64,000 bases of DNA from Phycisphaerales bacterium (GCA_022843045.1 JALHOJ010000006.1:17936-81935); one strand, 5' to 3'. Numbered from the stretch's first letter, positions 25,548-35,122 are shown. Program-made: numbers and translations. The notes: generated by a model from the sequence alone, not told the origin.

Positions 25548-26951
25548 GTGGAGTCTCTCATCCGCTGGGCAGCCCAATTCTTCGCACGCTTCGCCGGCCT
25601 GCGTCCTGCCTTCCTTCGCAAGCCTTGGGCGATACTGATCACGCTCGTCTGCCTCGCCGCGCTTGCCGGAGCGATGTTCCAGAGCGCGGTCGACATCCGC
25701 AAGTATCCGGGGACCGACCAGCGCGCCCGCGTTGTGGGCGCCCGCATGATGCTCGCGGGCCAGAATCCGTACTCGACGCCCCAAACCGCTGAAACACTCG
25801 AGAAACTCCAGGACCCCGACCGCCTCTTCTCGCACATCACGCGGTGCACGTATCCGCCCACGATGCTCTACCTCTACGCGCCCACCGCGGGCCTCAAGTG
25901 GAGCTTGCAGCGCCCGCTGCTCGCCGCCGCCGAGTGGGGCGCGATGCTGGCGAGCCTTGCGTTGCTCGCGTGGACAGTCAAGGGTCAACGTACGCGGCTT
26001 TGCTTCCTCGCCGCCGGCATCCTGCTCATCGCCTGTTCGCCATCGTTTCGCATGCACGTGGAGCGAGGTCAGTTTTACGTCTTCATTCTGCTCTTGATCA
26101 GCCTCGCCGCATTCTTCTTGAGCAGACAAGGCCGCGAGCGCAACTGGATGGGCCTCGCTGCGGGCGTCGCCCTAGGAGCCGCCGCCGCCTTCCGCCCAAA
26201 CCTCGCCATCCTGCTGCTCCCGCTCTGGCTTGTCGGCCTGCGCCGCCCAGCGATCGCCATGGGCATCACCGGCGCTGCCCTGGGTCTCTCCTCGCTTGCA
26301 ATTCCCGCTATCGGCATCCACGGCTGGCGCGACTACTTCACGCTGGTGCGTGAACTCGACATGGAATCGATGATGGGCCGAGCCCGCTACGTCGCGCAGC
26401 TCATCGCCCCCGCCGGTTTCCAGACCCCGCCCGCGACCAAGATCGTCGAAGGCGTCGACTTCTCAGGCTACCTGCGAGGTCCCGTCGTCAACATCTCCGC
26501 CAACACGCTGGTCAGCATGTTTGCGAACGACGCCACGCCATTCGCGATGCTCGCCAAGGCCATCAAGGCGTGCGCGCTCCTGGTCTTCGCTGTCGGCTGC
26601 GTGCCGCTCTTCATGCTGATGCGTCGGCACGCCCTGCCCGCGACGCTCGCGTTGGGCTGCGCCCTCGTGCCCTGCATCGCGATGGAGTACTTCCTTCCCG
26701 TCCGCTACAACTACGCCGATGTGATCTTCCTCGCACCTCTCGCCCTGCTCGCGGGAGTGCTGTTCAGTCGCAAGGCCGCCGTCCTGACTGGGCTGATGCT
26801 CGGTTCGCTCGCGATGTTCAGCTTGACCCAGCACGCGACCCTCGCGTGGGTCGCCAATGGCGTGGTCGCGGTGGGTCTGCTCATCGTCGTCTTCGCGATC
26901 GCGCGGGCGCGCCGTGCACCCACTCAACGCCCCAGCCGGATCACTTCCTGA
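25548..26951 (+). CDS. GT87 family (DUF2029) polytopic glycosyltransferase
   Basis: 467 residues with about ten hydrophobic segments. An extracytoplasmic loop near the N-terminus carries GTDQRARVVGARMMLAGQNPYSTP, typical of the GT87/DUF2029 mannosyl- or arabinosyl-transferase-like family that uses polyprenyl-phosphate sugars. GTG start with AGGAG 8 bases upstream. It follows the GT2 gene by 42 bp, so the two are probably co-transcribed. Its 3' end overlaps the solute-binding protein gene on the opposite strand by 28 bp. The acceptor is unknown. Confidence 0.82.
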   Translation: MESLIRWAAQFFARFAGLRPAFLRKPWAILITLVCLAALAGAMFQSAVDIRKYPGTDQRARVVGARMMLAGQNPYSTPQTAETLEKLQDPDRLFSHITRCTYPPTMLYLYAPTAGLKWSLQRPLLAAAEWGAMLASLALLAWTVKGQRTRLCFLAAGILLIACSPSFRMHVERGQFYVFILLLISLAAFFLSRQGRERNWMGLAAGVALGAAAAFRPNLAILLLPLWLVGLRRPAIAMGITGAALGLSSLAIPAIGIHGWRDYFTLVRELDMESMMGRARYVAQLIAPAGFQTPPATKIVEGVDFSGYLRGPVVNISANTLVSMFANDATPFAMLAKAIKACALLVFAVGCVPLFMLMRRHALPATLALGCALVPCIAMEYFLPVRYNYADVIFLAPLALLAGVLFSRKAAVLTGLMLGSLAMFSLTQHATLAWVANGVVAVGLLIVVFAIARARRAPTQRPSRITS

Positions 26952-28651
26952 TACCGCTCGCGGAAGAAGTTCGTGTACTTGATCTCCAACTCTCCCGGCA
27001 CCGAAGGCCGCCACACCTCGCGAATGGCTCGGAAGTTCCCCGCCGTGAACGCCAGGGACGCGCCATCCTTGCCAGGCGTCTCCGGGAACGCGTAAAACGC
27101 CGCTTCCATCTGCGCCAGCTTCGCCGCGTCGAATCCAGGTGTCGATCTCGCGACGTTGAGCACGCGCCACGCCTCGCGCTGCGTATCCAGCAAGTCAATC
27201 GAGAACGCCCCGACCATCACGCCGATCGCCGCCCGCCAGTTGGCTGGCCGATTGCCGCTCGCGATCGCGAACGGATCGATCTGATCGATCAACTGCGGCA
27301 GGTACTTCTCGTACATCGCCCTTCGCACCGGAAGTCGTCGCAGTTCATAGAACGACGGCCCCAAGGGCTCGCCGCGCTCGTTCATCTCCGCCGGCGGGAA
27401 CGCGTCCGGCTGCGCCGCGCGAAAGCGCTTGGACGGAAAGTTCCACAGCGCCTGCCCCTCGTCGCTGAGCGTGAACTCGACGAAGCGCCGCGAGAGTTCC
27501 GGCTCCGGTCCGCCTCGCAGGATGCTCACCGGATCGGCGTCGATGTACGCCGCGCCCTGCGGGTCCACGTACCACACCCGGCTGTTCTTGACCGACTCGC
27601 CCGGCGCGAGCACCGCCTGGGCCTGTCCGCGACCATAGAAGTCAATGGCAAGCCCCGCCGCGCCCTCGCCCGCCGAGACATCGATGGGCGGCCTCGTCGC
27701 CGCGGCGGTATACGCCCGCGCATTGGCGCAGATCTCCCGGAGCGTCCGCCATGCGCGGACGAACGCCTGTTCGACGCTCGCCATGCGTTCGCTCGAGAGC
27801 GACTTCTCCCATGGCGTGCGATCCTTGCGTTCACGCACGAACGCCTCGTCGAGTTCCTTCTCCCATCCCTCCCGCCGGGCCGTATTCCACAGCTCCGCGT
27901 TCAGGATTGAGTCAATCGCCGTCGTCACCGATCCCGACTGCCGCGGGTCGGCGAGGATCAACTCACCTTGCAGCTTCGGGCTCGTGAGCGCATCAAAGCC
28001 CTCCGGCTCCGCGAGTCCCAGCCGCTTGAACGAATCGCGGTTGTACACGATGCCGAATCCCGAAAGCGCGGTACCCACCCAGAACTGCTCCGGGTCATAC
28101 AGCCGCTCCGCACCGATGCGGTTTTCACCAAACCAGTCATCCAGTTGCGGCTGCGTGAATCCCGCAGGCTCGCTCATGGGCAGCGTGACATCGACCTGCT
28201 TGATCTTCCCCGACTCATCCTTCGCACCGCTGGGATCATCCACCTTCAGCTTCACTTCGGTCTTCAGCCGATTGTGGTCAAAGGACCCACCGCCGAACAT
28301 CACGTCAAACGCGATCGTGCCGGGCGCGGCCTTCGGGTTCTTCACATCGCGGAAGTCAAATCGTCCTTCCTTCGCCGCCGAGGTGTACTGGGCCGCGAGA
28401 ATCTTGATGATCTCCGTCGTTCCCGCGCCGGGCGAGCGCCAATCCACGATCGCCGCCTCGCCATACTTGGCCTGGTGCCAGCGAGCAAACGCCTCGCCAA
28501 ACTCCCGCCGAATCTGCGGCACGTGGGGCGTGATCACCACCAGTTTCCGCGCATCCGCGGGCGGCGCAGGCTCGCTGCGAGTCAGCCGCACCCCCAGCGG
28601 CACCCCCAAAATCACCAGCAATGCAAGGACAATCAGGACGCGAGACAGCAT
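26924..28651 (-). CDS. Extracellular solute-binding protein, AfuA-like, without partner transporter
   Basis: 575 residues. A hydrophobic N-terminal segment (VLIVLALLVILGVPLGV) acts as signal or anchor. The mature part begins KLVVITPHVPQIRREFGEAFARWHQAKYG and includes WRSPGAGTTEIIKIL, GTALSGFGIVYNRDSFKRLG and LADPRQSGSVTTAIDSIL, typical of the Fe3+/sulfate/thiosulfate-type periplasmic binding fold (COG1840-like). At 575 residues it is much longer than the usual 340, owing to insertions in the middle and C-terminal parts. No permease or ATPase gene is nearby. The ATG at 28651 or GTG at 28657 could start it. Confidence 0.75.
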   Translation of the reverse strand: MLSRVLIVLALLVILGVPLGVRLTRSEPAPPADARKLVVITPHVPQIRREFGEAFARWHQAKYGEAAIVDWRSPGAGTTEIIKILAAQYTSAAKEGRFDFRDVKNPKAAPGTIAFDVMFGGGSFDHNRLKTEVKLKVDDPSGAKDESGKIKQVDVTLPMSEPAGFTQPQLDDWFGENRIGAERLYDPEQFWVGTALSGFGIVYNRDSFKRLGLAEPEGFDALTSPKLQGELILADPRQSGSVTTAIDSILNAELWNTARREGWEKELDEAFVRERKDRTPWEKSLSSERMASVEQAFVRAWRTLREICANARAYTAAATRPPIDVSAGEGAAGLAIDFYGRGQAQAVLAPGESVKNSRVWYVDPQGAAYIDADPVSILRGGPEPELSRRFVEFTLSDEGQALWNFPSKRFRAAQPDAFPPAEMNERGEPLGPSFYELRRLPVRRAMYEKYLPQLIDQIDPFAIASGNRPANWRAAIGVMVGAFSIDLLDTQREAWRVLNVARSTPGFDAAKLAQMEAAFYAFPETPGKDGASLAFTAGNFRAIREVWRPSVPGELEIKYTNFFRERYQEVIRLGR

Positions 28652-28704
28652 GACCACAGCGTAGTCCGCCGTGCGCCATGGTCGAGCGATCCGTACGCTT
28701 GCGG

Positions 28705-30003
28705 ATGCCCACCGCCGCCGCCCAGCCTGCCGCTCCCGCCCGCACCAACCCCTTCCGCGCCTTCTTCCCGGCCCTCGCTTCCGAAGCGGTCTTCCTTGAC
28801 AACGCCGGGGGCTCGCAACTGCCCGGCGCAGTGATCGACGCGATGCACCGCTACCTGACCACGAGTTTCGTCCAGACCGGCGCCGACTACGCAGCGAGCA
28901 AGGCCGCCACCGCGACCGTGAAGCAGGCCCACGAGTATCTCAAGACGCTCATGGGCGTGTCGCACGCGGCACCCACCGGCGAAGTCATCATCGGCGCGAG
29001 CACGAGCCAACTCTGCCGCATGCTCGCGGATTGCTATGCCGACGTGCTTTCGCCAGGCGATGAAGTCATCCTCTGCGAAACCGCACACGAGAGCAACGTT
29101 GGCCCTTGGATGCGCCTCGCCAAGCAAGGCGTCACCATCAAGACCTGGAAGATCGGCGGCGCGAGCATGTTTGGCGAGGTGGTTGAGAGCGCAGGCGGCC
29201 CATCCCGCATGAAAGCCCTCAAGGACCTCATCACCAGCCGCACCAAGCTCATTGCCTTCCCGCAAGTCTCCAACATTCTCGGCGAGATCGTCGACGTCCC
29301 CGCGATCACCAAACTCGCACACGAGGCCGGCGCCCGCGTTGTCGTCGATGGCGTCGCATATGCACCCCATCGCGCCATCGACGTCTCAGCGTGGGACGTC
29401 GACTGGTACGTCTACAGCACCTACAAAGTCTTCGGCCCACACGGCGCCGCGATGTATGGCAAGGCCGACGCGATGGCCGAACTCACCGGCCCCAACCACT
29501 ACTTCATCCCGCGTACCGAGGTCCCTCGAAAGTTCGAACTGGGCGGAGCCAACCACGAATCCTGCGCCGCCATCGCCGCGCTCGAGACGTATCTCACCCA
29601 AGCCGCCAAAGCCTGGGGCGGCGTGCCACACCCGCCCGAACCCCGCGCGATCGTCGAGCGAGCCTTCCACGCCTTCGAAGTGATCGAGAACGACCTGCAA
29701 CGCCACTTCATGCAATGGCTCCTCGCGCAGCCGACCCTCCGCGTCGTCGGCCCCGCAAACGACCACCCCTCGCGCGTCTGCACGATCTCGTTCGTCAGCA
29801 CGCGAGGCGTCTCGTCCAAGGCAATCGCCCAGCACTGCAACGCCAAGGGCCTAGGCATCCGCTACGGCAACTTCTACGCTTATCGCCTCTGCGAGGCGTT
29901 GGGCCTCAACCCCGCCGACGGCGTCGTGCGAGCGAGTTTCGCCCACTACAACACGCACGAGGAAGTCGATCGCCTGATCGCCGCGTTGGCCGAGATCATC
30001 TGA
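28705..30003 (+). CDS. Class V aminotransferase / cysteine desulfurase-like protein
   Basis: 432 residues, PLP-dependent fold type I. FFPALASEAVFLDNAGGSQLP opens the domain; the PLP Lys is in YVYSTYKVFGPHGAAMYG and the preceding Asp in VVDGVAYAPHRAIDV. The whole resembles the SufS-like subfamily TIGR01976 (VC1184-type), whose members are called cysteine desulfurase-like but mostly lack a proven substrate. No iron-sulphur cluster genes are nearby, so a role in Fe-S assembly is not supported by context. The ATG at 28705 is favoured over 28678. It is convergent with polA, 18 bp apart. Confidence 0.82.
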   Translation: MPTAAAQPAAPARTNPFRAFFPALASEAVFLDNAGGSQLPGAVIDAMHRYLTTSFVQTGADYAASKAATATVKQAHEYLKTLMGVSHAAPTGEVIIGASTSQLCRMLADCYADVLSPGDEVILCETAHESNVGPWMRLAKQGVTIKTWKIGGASMFGEVVESAGGPSRMKALKDLITSRTKLIAFPQVSNILGEIVDVPAITKLAHEAGARVVVDGVAYAPHRAIDVSAWDVDWYVYSTYKVFGPHGAAMYGKADAMAELTGPNHYFIPRTEVPRKFELGGANHESCAAIAALETYLTQAAKAWGGVPHPPEPRAIVERAFHAFEVIENDLQRHFMQWLLAQPTLRVVGPANDHPSRVCTISFVSTRGVSSKAIAQHCNAKGLGIRYGNFYAYRLCEALGLNPADGVVRASFAHYNTHEEVDRLIAALAEII

Positions 30004-30021
30004 GCGAGCTCCGCACGACGC

Positions 30022-33000
30022 TCACTTCCCATCAAACCAGTTCGCCGAAACATGCGAGTCCACCTTGAGCGGCACCGCGAGTGTCATCGCCCCCTCCATG
30101 TGGGCGACGACAAACCGTCGCACTGCCTGGGCGTCCTGCTCCTGACACTCGAATACGAGTTCGTCGTGGATTTGCAGGAGCGTGAGGAACGGCGGTGGGG
30201 GGGGCAAATGGCCAAACTGCCAAATGGCCAAGTTGCCAAATGCACCGTTCGATCTACCAACTGCCTCTTTGGCCATTTGCTCTCCCGCATCCGCAGTCGC
30301 CCCTCGTATCCCCACCATCGCCACCTTGATCAAGTCCGCCGCGCTCCCCTGCACCACCGTGTTGATCGCCAGCCGCTCCGCGAGCGCCCGCCGGCTCGGG
30401 TTCGTGCTCTCGATGTCGGGAATCGGCCGGCGGCGTCCCAAGATCGTCGTGACATATCCCTTCGCTTTGGCCTGCTCGACGCACTCTTGCAGGAACGTCG
30501 TTATCCCAGCGAACTTCTTCTTGTAGTTCGTGATGATCTCCGCTGCGCGTTTGTCGTCGATCTTGAGTCGGCGGGCGAGCCCGTACGCCGTGATGCCGTA
30601 CACAATGCCGAAGTTGACCATCTTTGCGCCGCTGCGTTCCTCACGCGTGACGTCCTTGGGGTCCTTGCCCGCGATCTGAGCCGCGACGGCGGTGTGAATG
30701 TCCGCGTCATGATGAAACGCGTCGATGAGCGCAGGATCGCGCGAGAGGTGCGCTAGCAACCGCAACTCGATCTGCGAGTAGTCCGCACTCACCAACACCC
30801 GTCCCGTCGGCGCGACAAACGCCCGCCGAATCTCACGCCCCACATCCGTCCGAATCGGAATGTTCTGAAGGTTCGGATCGCTGCTCGCCAGCCGCCCCGT
30901 CGCCGCGACCGTCTGGTGAAAGCTGCTGTGAATCCGCCCCGTCTGCGGATGGATCGCTTCCTTGAGCGCGACCAGATACGTCGACACCAGCTTCGTGAGC
31001 TGACGATACTCGAGAATCAGCGTTGGAATGGGCGTTGTGATCCGCTCATCGCTTGCAAGATCCTCCAGCACCTCTGCGTCCGTGCTCCAGCCCGTCTTGG
31101 TCTTCTTCGTTCCCTTGATGCCCAGCCCGGGCCCCCCCGGAGCATCGAGATCATCGGGCTTGTTGAAGAGCGCCGCCGCGAGTTGCTTGGGGCTGTCGGG
31201 ATCAAACGTCCGCCCGATCGCCTTCTTCGCCTCCGCGTTGATGCGCTCCAGCAGCCCATCAATCTGCTTCTGCAGCCGCTCGCGCTGGCGATCCAGCTCC
31301 TTCGCGTCCACCGCGATCCCATTCCACTCCAGGTCCGCCAGCACTTCCACCAGAGGCATCTCCACCCGATCAAAAAGCGGTAGTAACTCCATGCCCCGAA
31401 GCTGCGGCAGCATCACCGCCCGCAACTGCATCGCCACGTCCGCGTCCTCCGCCGCGTACTGCACCGCCTGCTCCAGCCCCAGCGTGTCAAACGTCCGCAT
31501 GTCCTTTCCGCTGCCCAAGAGTTCATGCAGCGAGATGTTGGTCCGCCCCAGCAGCGCCAGCGCCAGCGCGTCCAGCGAGTGCGACGATCTCGACGCATCG
31601 ATCAGGTACGACGACACCATCGAGTCAAACGAAACACCCCGCAGCGTCACGCCGTGCGCTCGAAAGATCAGCATGTCATACTTGAGATTGTGCCCGCACT
31701 TTGCGACCCCCGCGTCCTCAAGCAACGGCCGCAGTTCCTTCAGCACCGTCTCGGTGTCCAGATGCTTCTCAGGCGTCGGCGACCGCGTCGGCACATACAC
31801 GCCCGTCCCCGCGGCGATCGACATCGAGATCCCGCACAGCTTCGCGTCCCGGGGCGACAGACTCGTCGTCTCCGTATCCACCGCCAGAACCTCGGCCTTC
31901 TTCGCCGCGACGATGAACTCGCGCAGGTCCTTCAGCGTCGCGATGCACCGATACTCCCCCGACTGCGCCTGCTGCACGCTTCGCGGCTCTTCCGCTGCAT
32001 CAAACAACCCACCCGCAATCCCACCAGCACCCGCGCCAGCGCCCGCGCTCTTCTTCGCCGGCTTCGCCACGTTCTTCTGTGTCGCCTCCGGCGCAGGCGT
32101 GTTGAACAACGAAACCGGCATCTCCCGTGGTGCGTTCTCTTTCTCGCCACCTTCCGCCCCTGCACCCGCCCCCATCCCAAGCTGCTTCATCACCGTCCGT
32201 GCCTCATCCTGATACCGGTTGAACCCCAGTTCCTTGCACGCAGGTATCAACTGTTCCAGCCGCAACCGATCCACCCGCGCAGCCTCCAGATCAACCGGCA
32301 CATCCAAGTTCCGCCGCAGCGTGATCAGCTCCTTCGTCAGCGGCAACCGCGGAATCGCCTCGCGCAGCTTCTCGCCCCGTTTCCCCTTCACCTCCGCCGC
32401 GCGAGCCACCAGCCCATCCAGCGACCCATACTCCTTCATGAGCAACGCGGCGGTCTTTTCCCCAACCCCGTCTACGCCAGGCACGTTGTCGCTTGAGTCC
32501 CCCATCAACGTCAGCATGTCCACGACCTGATCCGGCCGCAGACCCGTGTCGTTCATCAAGCTCTCAACCGTGAACGCATTGTCCGTATGCACATCAAACA
32601 ACTCCACCACGCCCGCATTGCCGTTGTGCAGGAGCTGCTTGAGGTCCTTGTCCTTGCTCACCATCCGAATCGCAATCTCCGGGTGCTGCTGCTGCAACTT
32701 CGTGACCAGCGTCGCGCACACATCGTCGGCCTCAAAGCCCTCCATGCCAATGACCGGCACGCCGATCTCCTTGAGCAGCCCCAAGCACCGCTCCACTTGC
32801 GGCCCAAGGTCCTCCGGTGGCTCGCTGCGCGTCGCCTTGTACTCCGGGTAGATCTGACTTCGAAACGTCCCCCGATCCCCGCCCACATCCAGCGCGACCA
32901 CCACATACGTCGGCGTCCCGCCCCACGCCTTCATCGCCGCGCCCTCGCCCTTCAGCAGCTTCAGCAGCATCCCGACGAACCCAAACGTCATGTTCGTCGG

Positions 33001-33093
33001 CTCCTTCGTCACCGGGCTGGTCATGGGCGTCCGGATCGCGTGATAGCAACGAAAGAACTGCGCATAGCCATCGATGATGTAGAAGGTCGCCAT
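30022..33093 (-). CDS. polA: DNA polymerase I with an in-frame palindromic insertion
   Basis: 1023 residues. The 5'-3' exonuclease (1-300) opens MATFYIIDGYAQFFRCYHAI and has the VDMLTLMGDSSDNVPGVDG motif. A Gly/Ala/Lys-rich linker (about 310-370) precedes the proofreading domain, with intact LAVDTETTSLS, HNLKYDMLIF and YAAEDADVAMQL. Polymerase motif A is VSADYSQIELRLLAHLSRDP, motif B RSGAKMVNFGIVYGITAYG and motif C LLQIHDELVFE. About 30 residues (about 935-965) inserted between IKVAMVGIRGATAD and motif C (including GNLAIWQFGHLPPPPPF) have no counterpart in Taq or E. coli Pol I and are encoded by a 77-bp inverted-repeat element. The chain stays in frame to a normal C-terminus (LKVDSHVSANWFDGK). 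It is divergent from gcvT. Confidence 0.95.
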   Translation of the reverse strand: MATFYIIDGYAQFFRCYHAIRTPMTSPVTKEPTNMTFGFVGMLLKLLKGEGAAMKAWGGTPTYVVVALDVGGDRGTFRSQIYPEYKATRSEPPEDLGPQVERCLGLLKEIGVPVIGMEGFEADDVCATLVTKLQQQHPEIAIRMVSKDKDLKQLLHNGNAGVVELFDVHTDNAFTVESLMNDTGLRPDQVVDMLTLMGDSSDNVPGVDGVGEKTAALLMKEYGSLDGLVARAAEVKGKRGEKLREAIPRLPLTKELITLRRNLDVPVDLEAARVDRLRLEQLIPACKELGFNRYQDEARTVMKQLGMGAGAGAEGGEKENAPREMPVSLFNTPAPEATQKNVAKPAKKSAGAGAGAGGIAGGLFDAAEEPRSVQQAQSGEYRCIATLKDLREFIVAAKKAEVLAVDTETTSLSPRDAKLCGISMSIAAGTGVYVPTRSPTPEKHLDTETVLKELRPLLEDAGVAKCGHNLKYDMLIFRAHGVTLRGVSFDSMVSSYLIDASRSSHSLDALALALLGRTNISLHELLGSGKDMRTFDTLGLEQAVQYAAEDADVAMQLRAVMLPQLRGMELLPLFDRVEMPLVEVLADLEWNGIAVDAKELDRQRERLQKQIDGLLERINAEAKKAIGRTFDPDSPKQLAAALFNKPDDLDAPGGPGLGIKGTKKTKTGWSTDAEVLEDLASDERITTPIPTLILEYRQLTKLVSTYLVALKEAIHPQTGRIHSSFHQTVAATGRLASSDPNLQNIPIRTDVGREIRRAFVAPTGRVLVSADYSQIELRLLAHLSRDPALIDAFHHDADIHTAVAAQIAGKDPKDVTREERSGAKMVNFGIVYGITAYGLARRLKIDDKRAAEIITNYKKKFAGITTFLQECVEQAKAKGYVTTILGRRRPIPDIESTNPSRRALAERLAINTVVQGSAADLIKVAMVGIRGATADAGEQMAKEAVGRSNGAFGNLAIWQFGHLPPPPPFLTLLQIHDELVFECQEQDAQAVRRFVVAHMEGAMTLAVPLKVDSHVSANWFDGK
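30204..30280. mobile_element. 77-bp palindromic element inserted in frame in polA
   Basis: GCAAATGGCCAAA at 30204-30216 is exactly complementary to TTTGGCCATTTGC at 30268-30280. Between them the words CCAAATGGCCAA and TTGCCAAATG repeat the same theme. A run of G/C (polyproline in the protein) borders the left end. The sequence is AT-richer than its surroundings. It resembles the dispersed GGCAAATGGC-type repeats that translate as 'GNLAIWQFGN' in other genomes (from memory). No transposase is encoded; mobilisation in trans is inferred. Confidence 0.65.
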
Positions 33094-33210
33094 GCCGCAT
33101 TCTTAGTCCCCCCATGCCACCAACCCCTCGTCCCTTCGTGCCTCCCTGCCTTTGTGCCTCCGTGCCTTCCCGTTCCGTGCCTTCCTTCCTGCCTCCTCCT
33201 ACCTTTCACC
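33094..33210. promoter_or_regulatory. Pyrimidine-rich divergent region, polA / gcvT
   Basis: 117 bases with near-tandem GTGCCTCC / GTGCCTT words (about 33138-33182), almost purine-free on the plus strand except for the G of each unit. It must hold the promoters of both genes, but no -35/-10 pair is clear. No glycine riboswitch fold is apparent upstream of gcvT. Confidence 0.4.
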
Positions 33211-34395
33211 ATGCTCCAAACCCCGCTCCACAGCTTCCACACCGACAACAAGGCCCACATGGTCGACTTCGCCGGTTGGAACATGCCCCTCTACTACGGC
33301 TCCCCGACTACCGGCGGCGGCCTCACCAACGAACACAATCAGGTCCGCCGCAGCGGCGGCCTCTTCGACGTCTCTCACATGGGCCGCGTCCGCATCACGG
33401 GCCGCCACAGCCGCAAGTTCATCGAACGCCTCTGCACCCGCCGCATCCACGACATGGTCGCCGGGCAATGCCGCTACGCCCTCGTCTGCAACGAGCAGGG
33501 CGGCGTCAAGGACGACGTGATCGTCTACCGCTACGACGATGACGACTTCATGATCGTCGTCAACGCCAGCAACCGCGAGAAGCTGCTCAAGCACTTCGAA
33601 GAGGTGCGAACCTCTGGCGACTTCTCCTGCAAGATCGACGACCAAACCACCGGCACCGCGATGGTCGCCCTCCAAGGACCCGCCGTGATTCCGCTCATTG
33701 GCAAGTTCAGCCGGGAAGTCCCCAACCTCAAGAAGTACCGCTTCGCCGTCAAGAACCTGATGATCATCAAGCTCACCGTCAGCCGCACCGGCTACACGGG
33801 CGAAGACGGCGTCGAAGTGATCCTCCCCGCCGGGGCCGTCGGCATGGCCCTCAAGCTGCTCCTCGCAGACGTCAAGATGGACGATCCGAACGCCCTCATC
33901 AAGCCCGCCGGCCTGGGCTGTCGCGACACCCTCCGCACCGAAGCCGGCATGCCGCTGTACGGCCACGAGCTAGGCGAGGACATCAACGCCCTGGAGTGCG
34001 GCGTCGACTTCGCCATCGCCGTCGACAAGGCCGACGACCCCGCCGCAGGACCCTTCATCGGCAGCGACGCCCTCAAGAAGACCCTCGCCAATGGCGGCCC
34101 CGCCCGCAAACTCATCGGCCTCGCGATCCCTGGCAAACGCGCTGCCCGCGCCGGCATGAAGATCATGCACGCCGGCAAAGAAGTCGGCCTCATCACCAGC
34201 GGCTGCCCCAGCCCCACCATGGGCGAGAAAATCGGCCAAGCCATCGGCAGCCCCGACGGCGCAACCATCGCCATGGGCTTCATCGCCCGCGACAAGACCG
34301 AACCCGGCACCAGCGTCGAAATCGACACCGGCAAGGGCACCCTCGCCGCGAAGATCGTGCCGTTGCCGTTCTACAAGGCACCCAAGGCGAGTTAG
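33211..34395 (+). CDS. gcvT: Glycine cleavage system T protein (aminomethyltransferase)
   Basis: 394 residues. It transfers the aminomethyl carbon from the H protein to tetrahydrofolate. Family blocks: TPLHSFHTDNKAHMVDFAGW, GLFDVSHMGRVRITG, VVNASNREK (usual NASN signature), VALQGPAV, VSRTGYTGEDGVEVIL, PAGLGCRDTLRTEAGMPLYG and a C-terminal barrel with KVGLITSG-like EVGLITSGCPSPTMGEKIG. The size matches the family. No gcvH or gcvP follows in this window, so the cleavage genes are dispersed. The open frame upstream is antisense to polA and is not coding. There is no strong Shine-Dalgarno. Confidence 0.93.
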   Translation: MLQTPLHSFHTDNKAHMVDFAGWNMPLYYGSPTTGGGLTNEHNQVRRSGGLFDVSHMGRVRITGRHSRKFIERLCTRRIHDMVAGQCRYALVCNEQGGVKDDVIVYRYDDDDFMIVVNASNREKLLKHFEEVRTSGDFSCKIDDQTTGTAMVALQGPAVIPLIGKFSREVPNLKKYRFAVKNLMIIKLTVSRTGYTGEDGVEVILPAGAVGMALKLLLADVKMDDPNALIKPAGLGCRDTLRTEAGMPLYGHELGEDINALECGVDFAIAVDKADDPAAGPFIGSDALKKTLANGGPARKLIGLAIPGKRAARAGMKIMHAGKEVGLITSGCPSPTMGEKIGQAIGSPDGATIAMGFIARDKTEPGTSVEIDTGKGTLAAKIVPLPFYKAPKAS

Positions 34396-34573
34396 CAACT
34401 CTGTCGTATCGCTGCTTCGAAGTCGCCGACGCCTTCCCGCAACTAGAGGACGCTGTAGGTGATGCCGTGAAGTGCCCTTTCGCAGCCTCGGCACGCCCAA
34501 AGCCCTTCCGTCTGGTTTGAGTTCGCGACCACGTTCTCGCCTAGGAATCATCCCTCGCTCGATCGCCCGGAGC

Positions 34574-35122
34574 ATGACTCCCGATCAACAACATCCTCGG
34601 AGCCCCCGCGCATACTCCGCCGCCGATCTTGATCGCGACGCGGGCGATCTTGGCTCCGCCCGCGCCCGCCTAGCGTCCTTTGCGCTCTGGCGAAGGTACC
34701 AACCAGAAGCATGCGAATCCGTTGCGCTCGAGTGTCTTGCGATGAAAGACCTCGTCCAAGCCGGCCGCTGGTTCTTTCTCTGCGAGTCGTCTCACCCCAA
34801 GGCGCAGGAGTGCATTGCCCTCTTCGTGGCCAGATGCGGTCGCAGACACGAACAGGTTCTGGGCCAGCTCCCTGGCGTGGTCCGTCGCCAAGTGCGCGAA
34901 GGCAAAGCCCACTCCTGTGTCGTAAGGCGGCTCGAGGGCTTGGGCATGATTCCAAGTGCGGCGGTCCGCATTCCGACGCCCACGACCCGCTGGCAACGAA
35001 CCAAAGAGTTCATGTCTAACGCGGGCATCGCGCTCGGCTGTCTGAGCGTGATCATCTGTGCGCTCGTCGGCATCGTCATGATCGCGTCATGGATCTTCGC
35101 GTGGCTCCGACCCGGTCCCTGA
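34574..35122 (+). CDS. Small protein with C-terminal membrane helix, DUF6584-like
   Basis: 182 residues. AYSAADLDRDAGDLGSARARL and LECLAMKDLVQAGRWFFLCE recall the DUF6584 pattern (short helical repeats with an AGRW motif) found mainly in actinobacteria; the match is from memory and approximate. One hydrophobic segment lies near the C-terminus (ALGCLSVIICALVGIVMIASWIFAWL), so the protein is probably anchored with its N-terminus in the cytoplasm. The ATG at 34574 is chosen; the frame extends upstream without motifs. The function is unknown. Confidence 0.55.
   Translation: MTPDQQHPRSPRAYSAADLDRDAGDLGSARARLASFALWRRYQPEACESVALECLAMKDLVQAGRWFFLCESSHPKAQECIALFVARCGRRHEQVLGQLPGVVRRQVREGKAHSCVVRRLEGLGMIPSAAVRIPTPTTRWQRTKEFMSNAGIALGCLSVIICALVGIVMIASWIFAWLRPGP

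Noticed and set aside
31028-32212. 394-codon plus-strand frame opposite polA
   Set aside because: Ser-rich complement of PolA codons with no motif.
33094-33210. Glycine riboswitch upstream of gcvT
   Set aside because: The leader is short, pyrimidine-rich and lacks the conserved riboswitch core.
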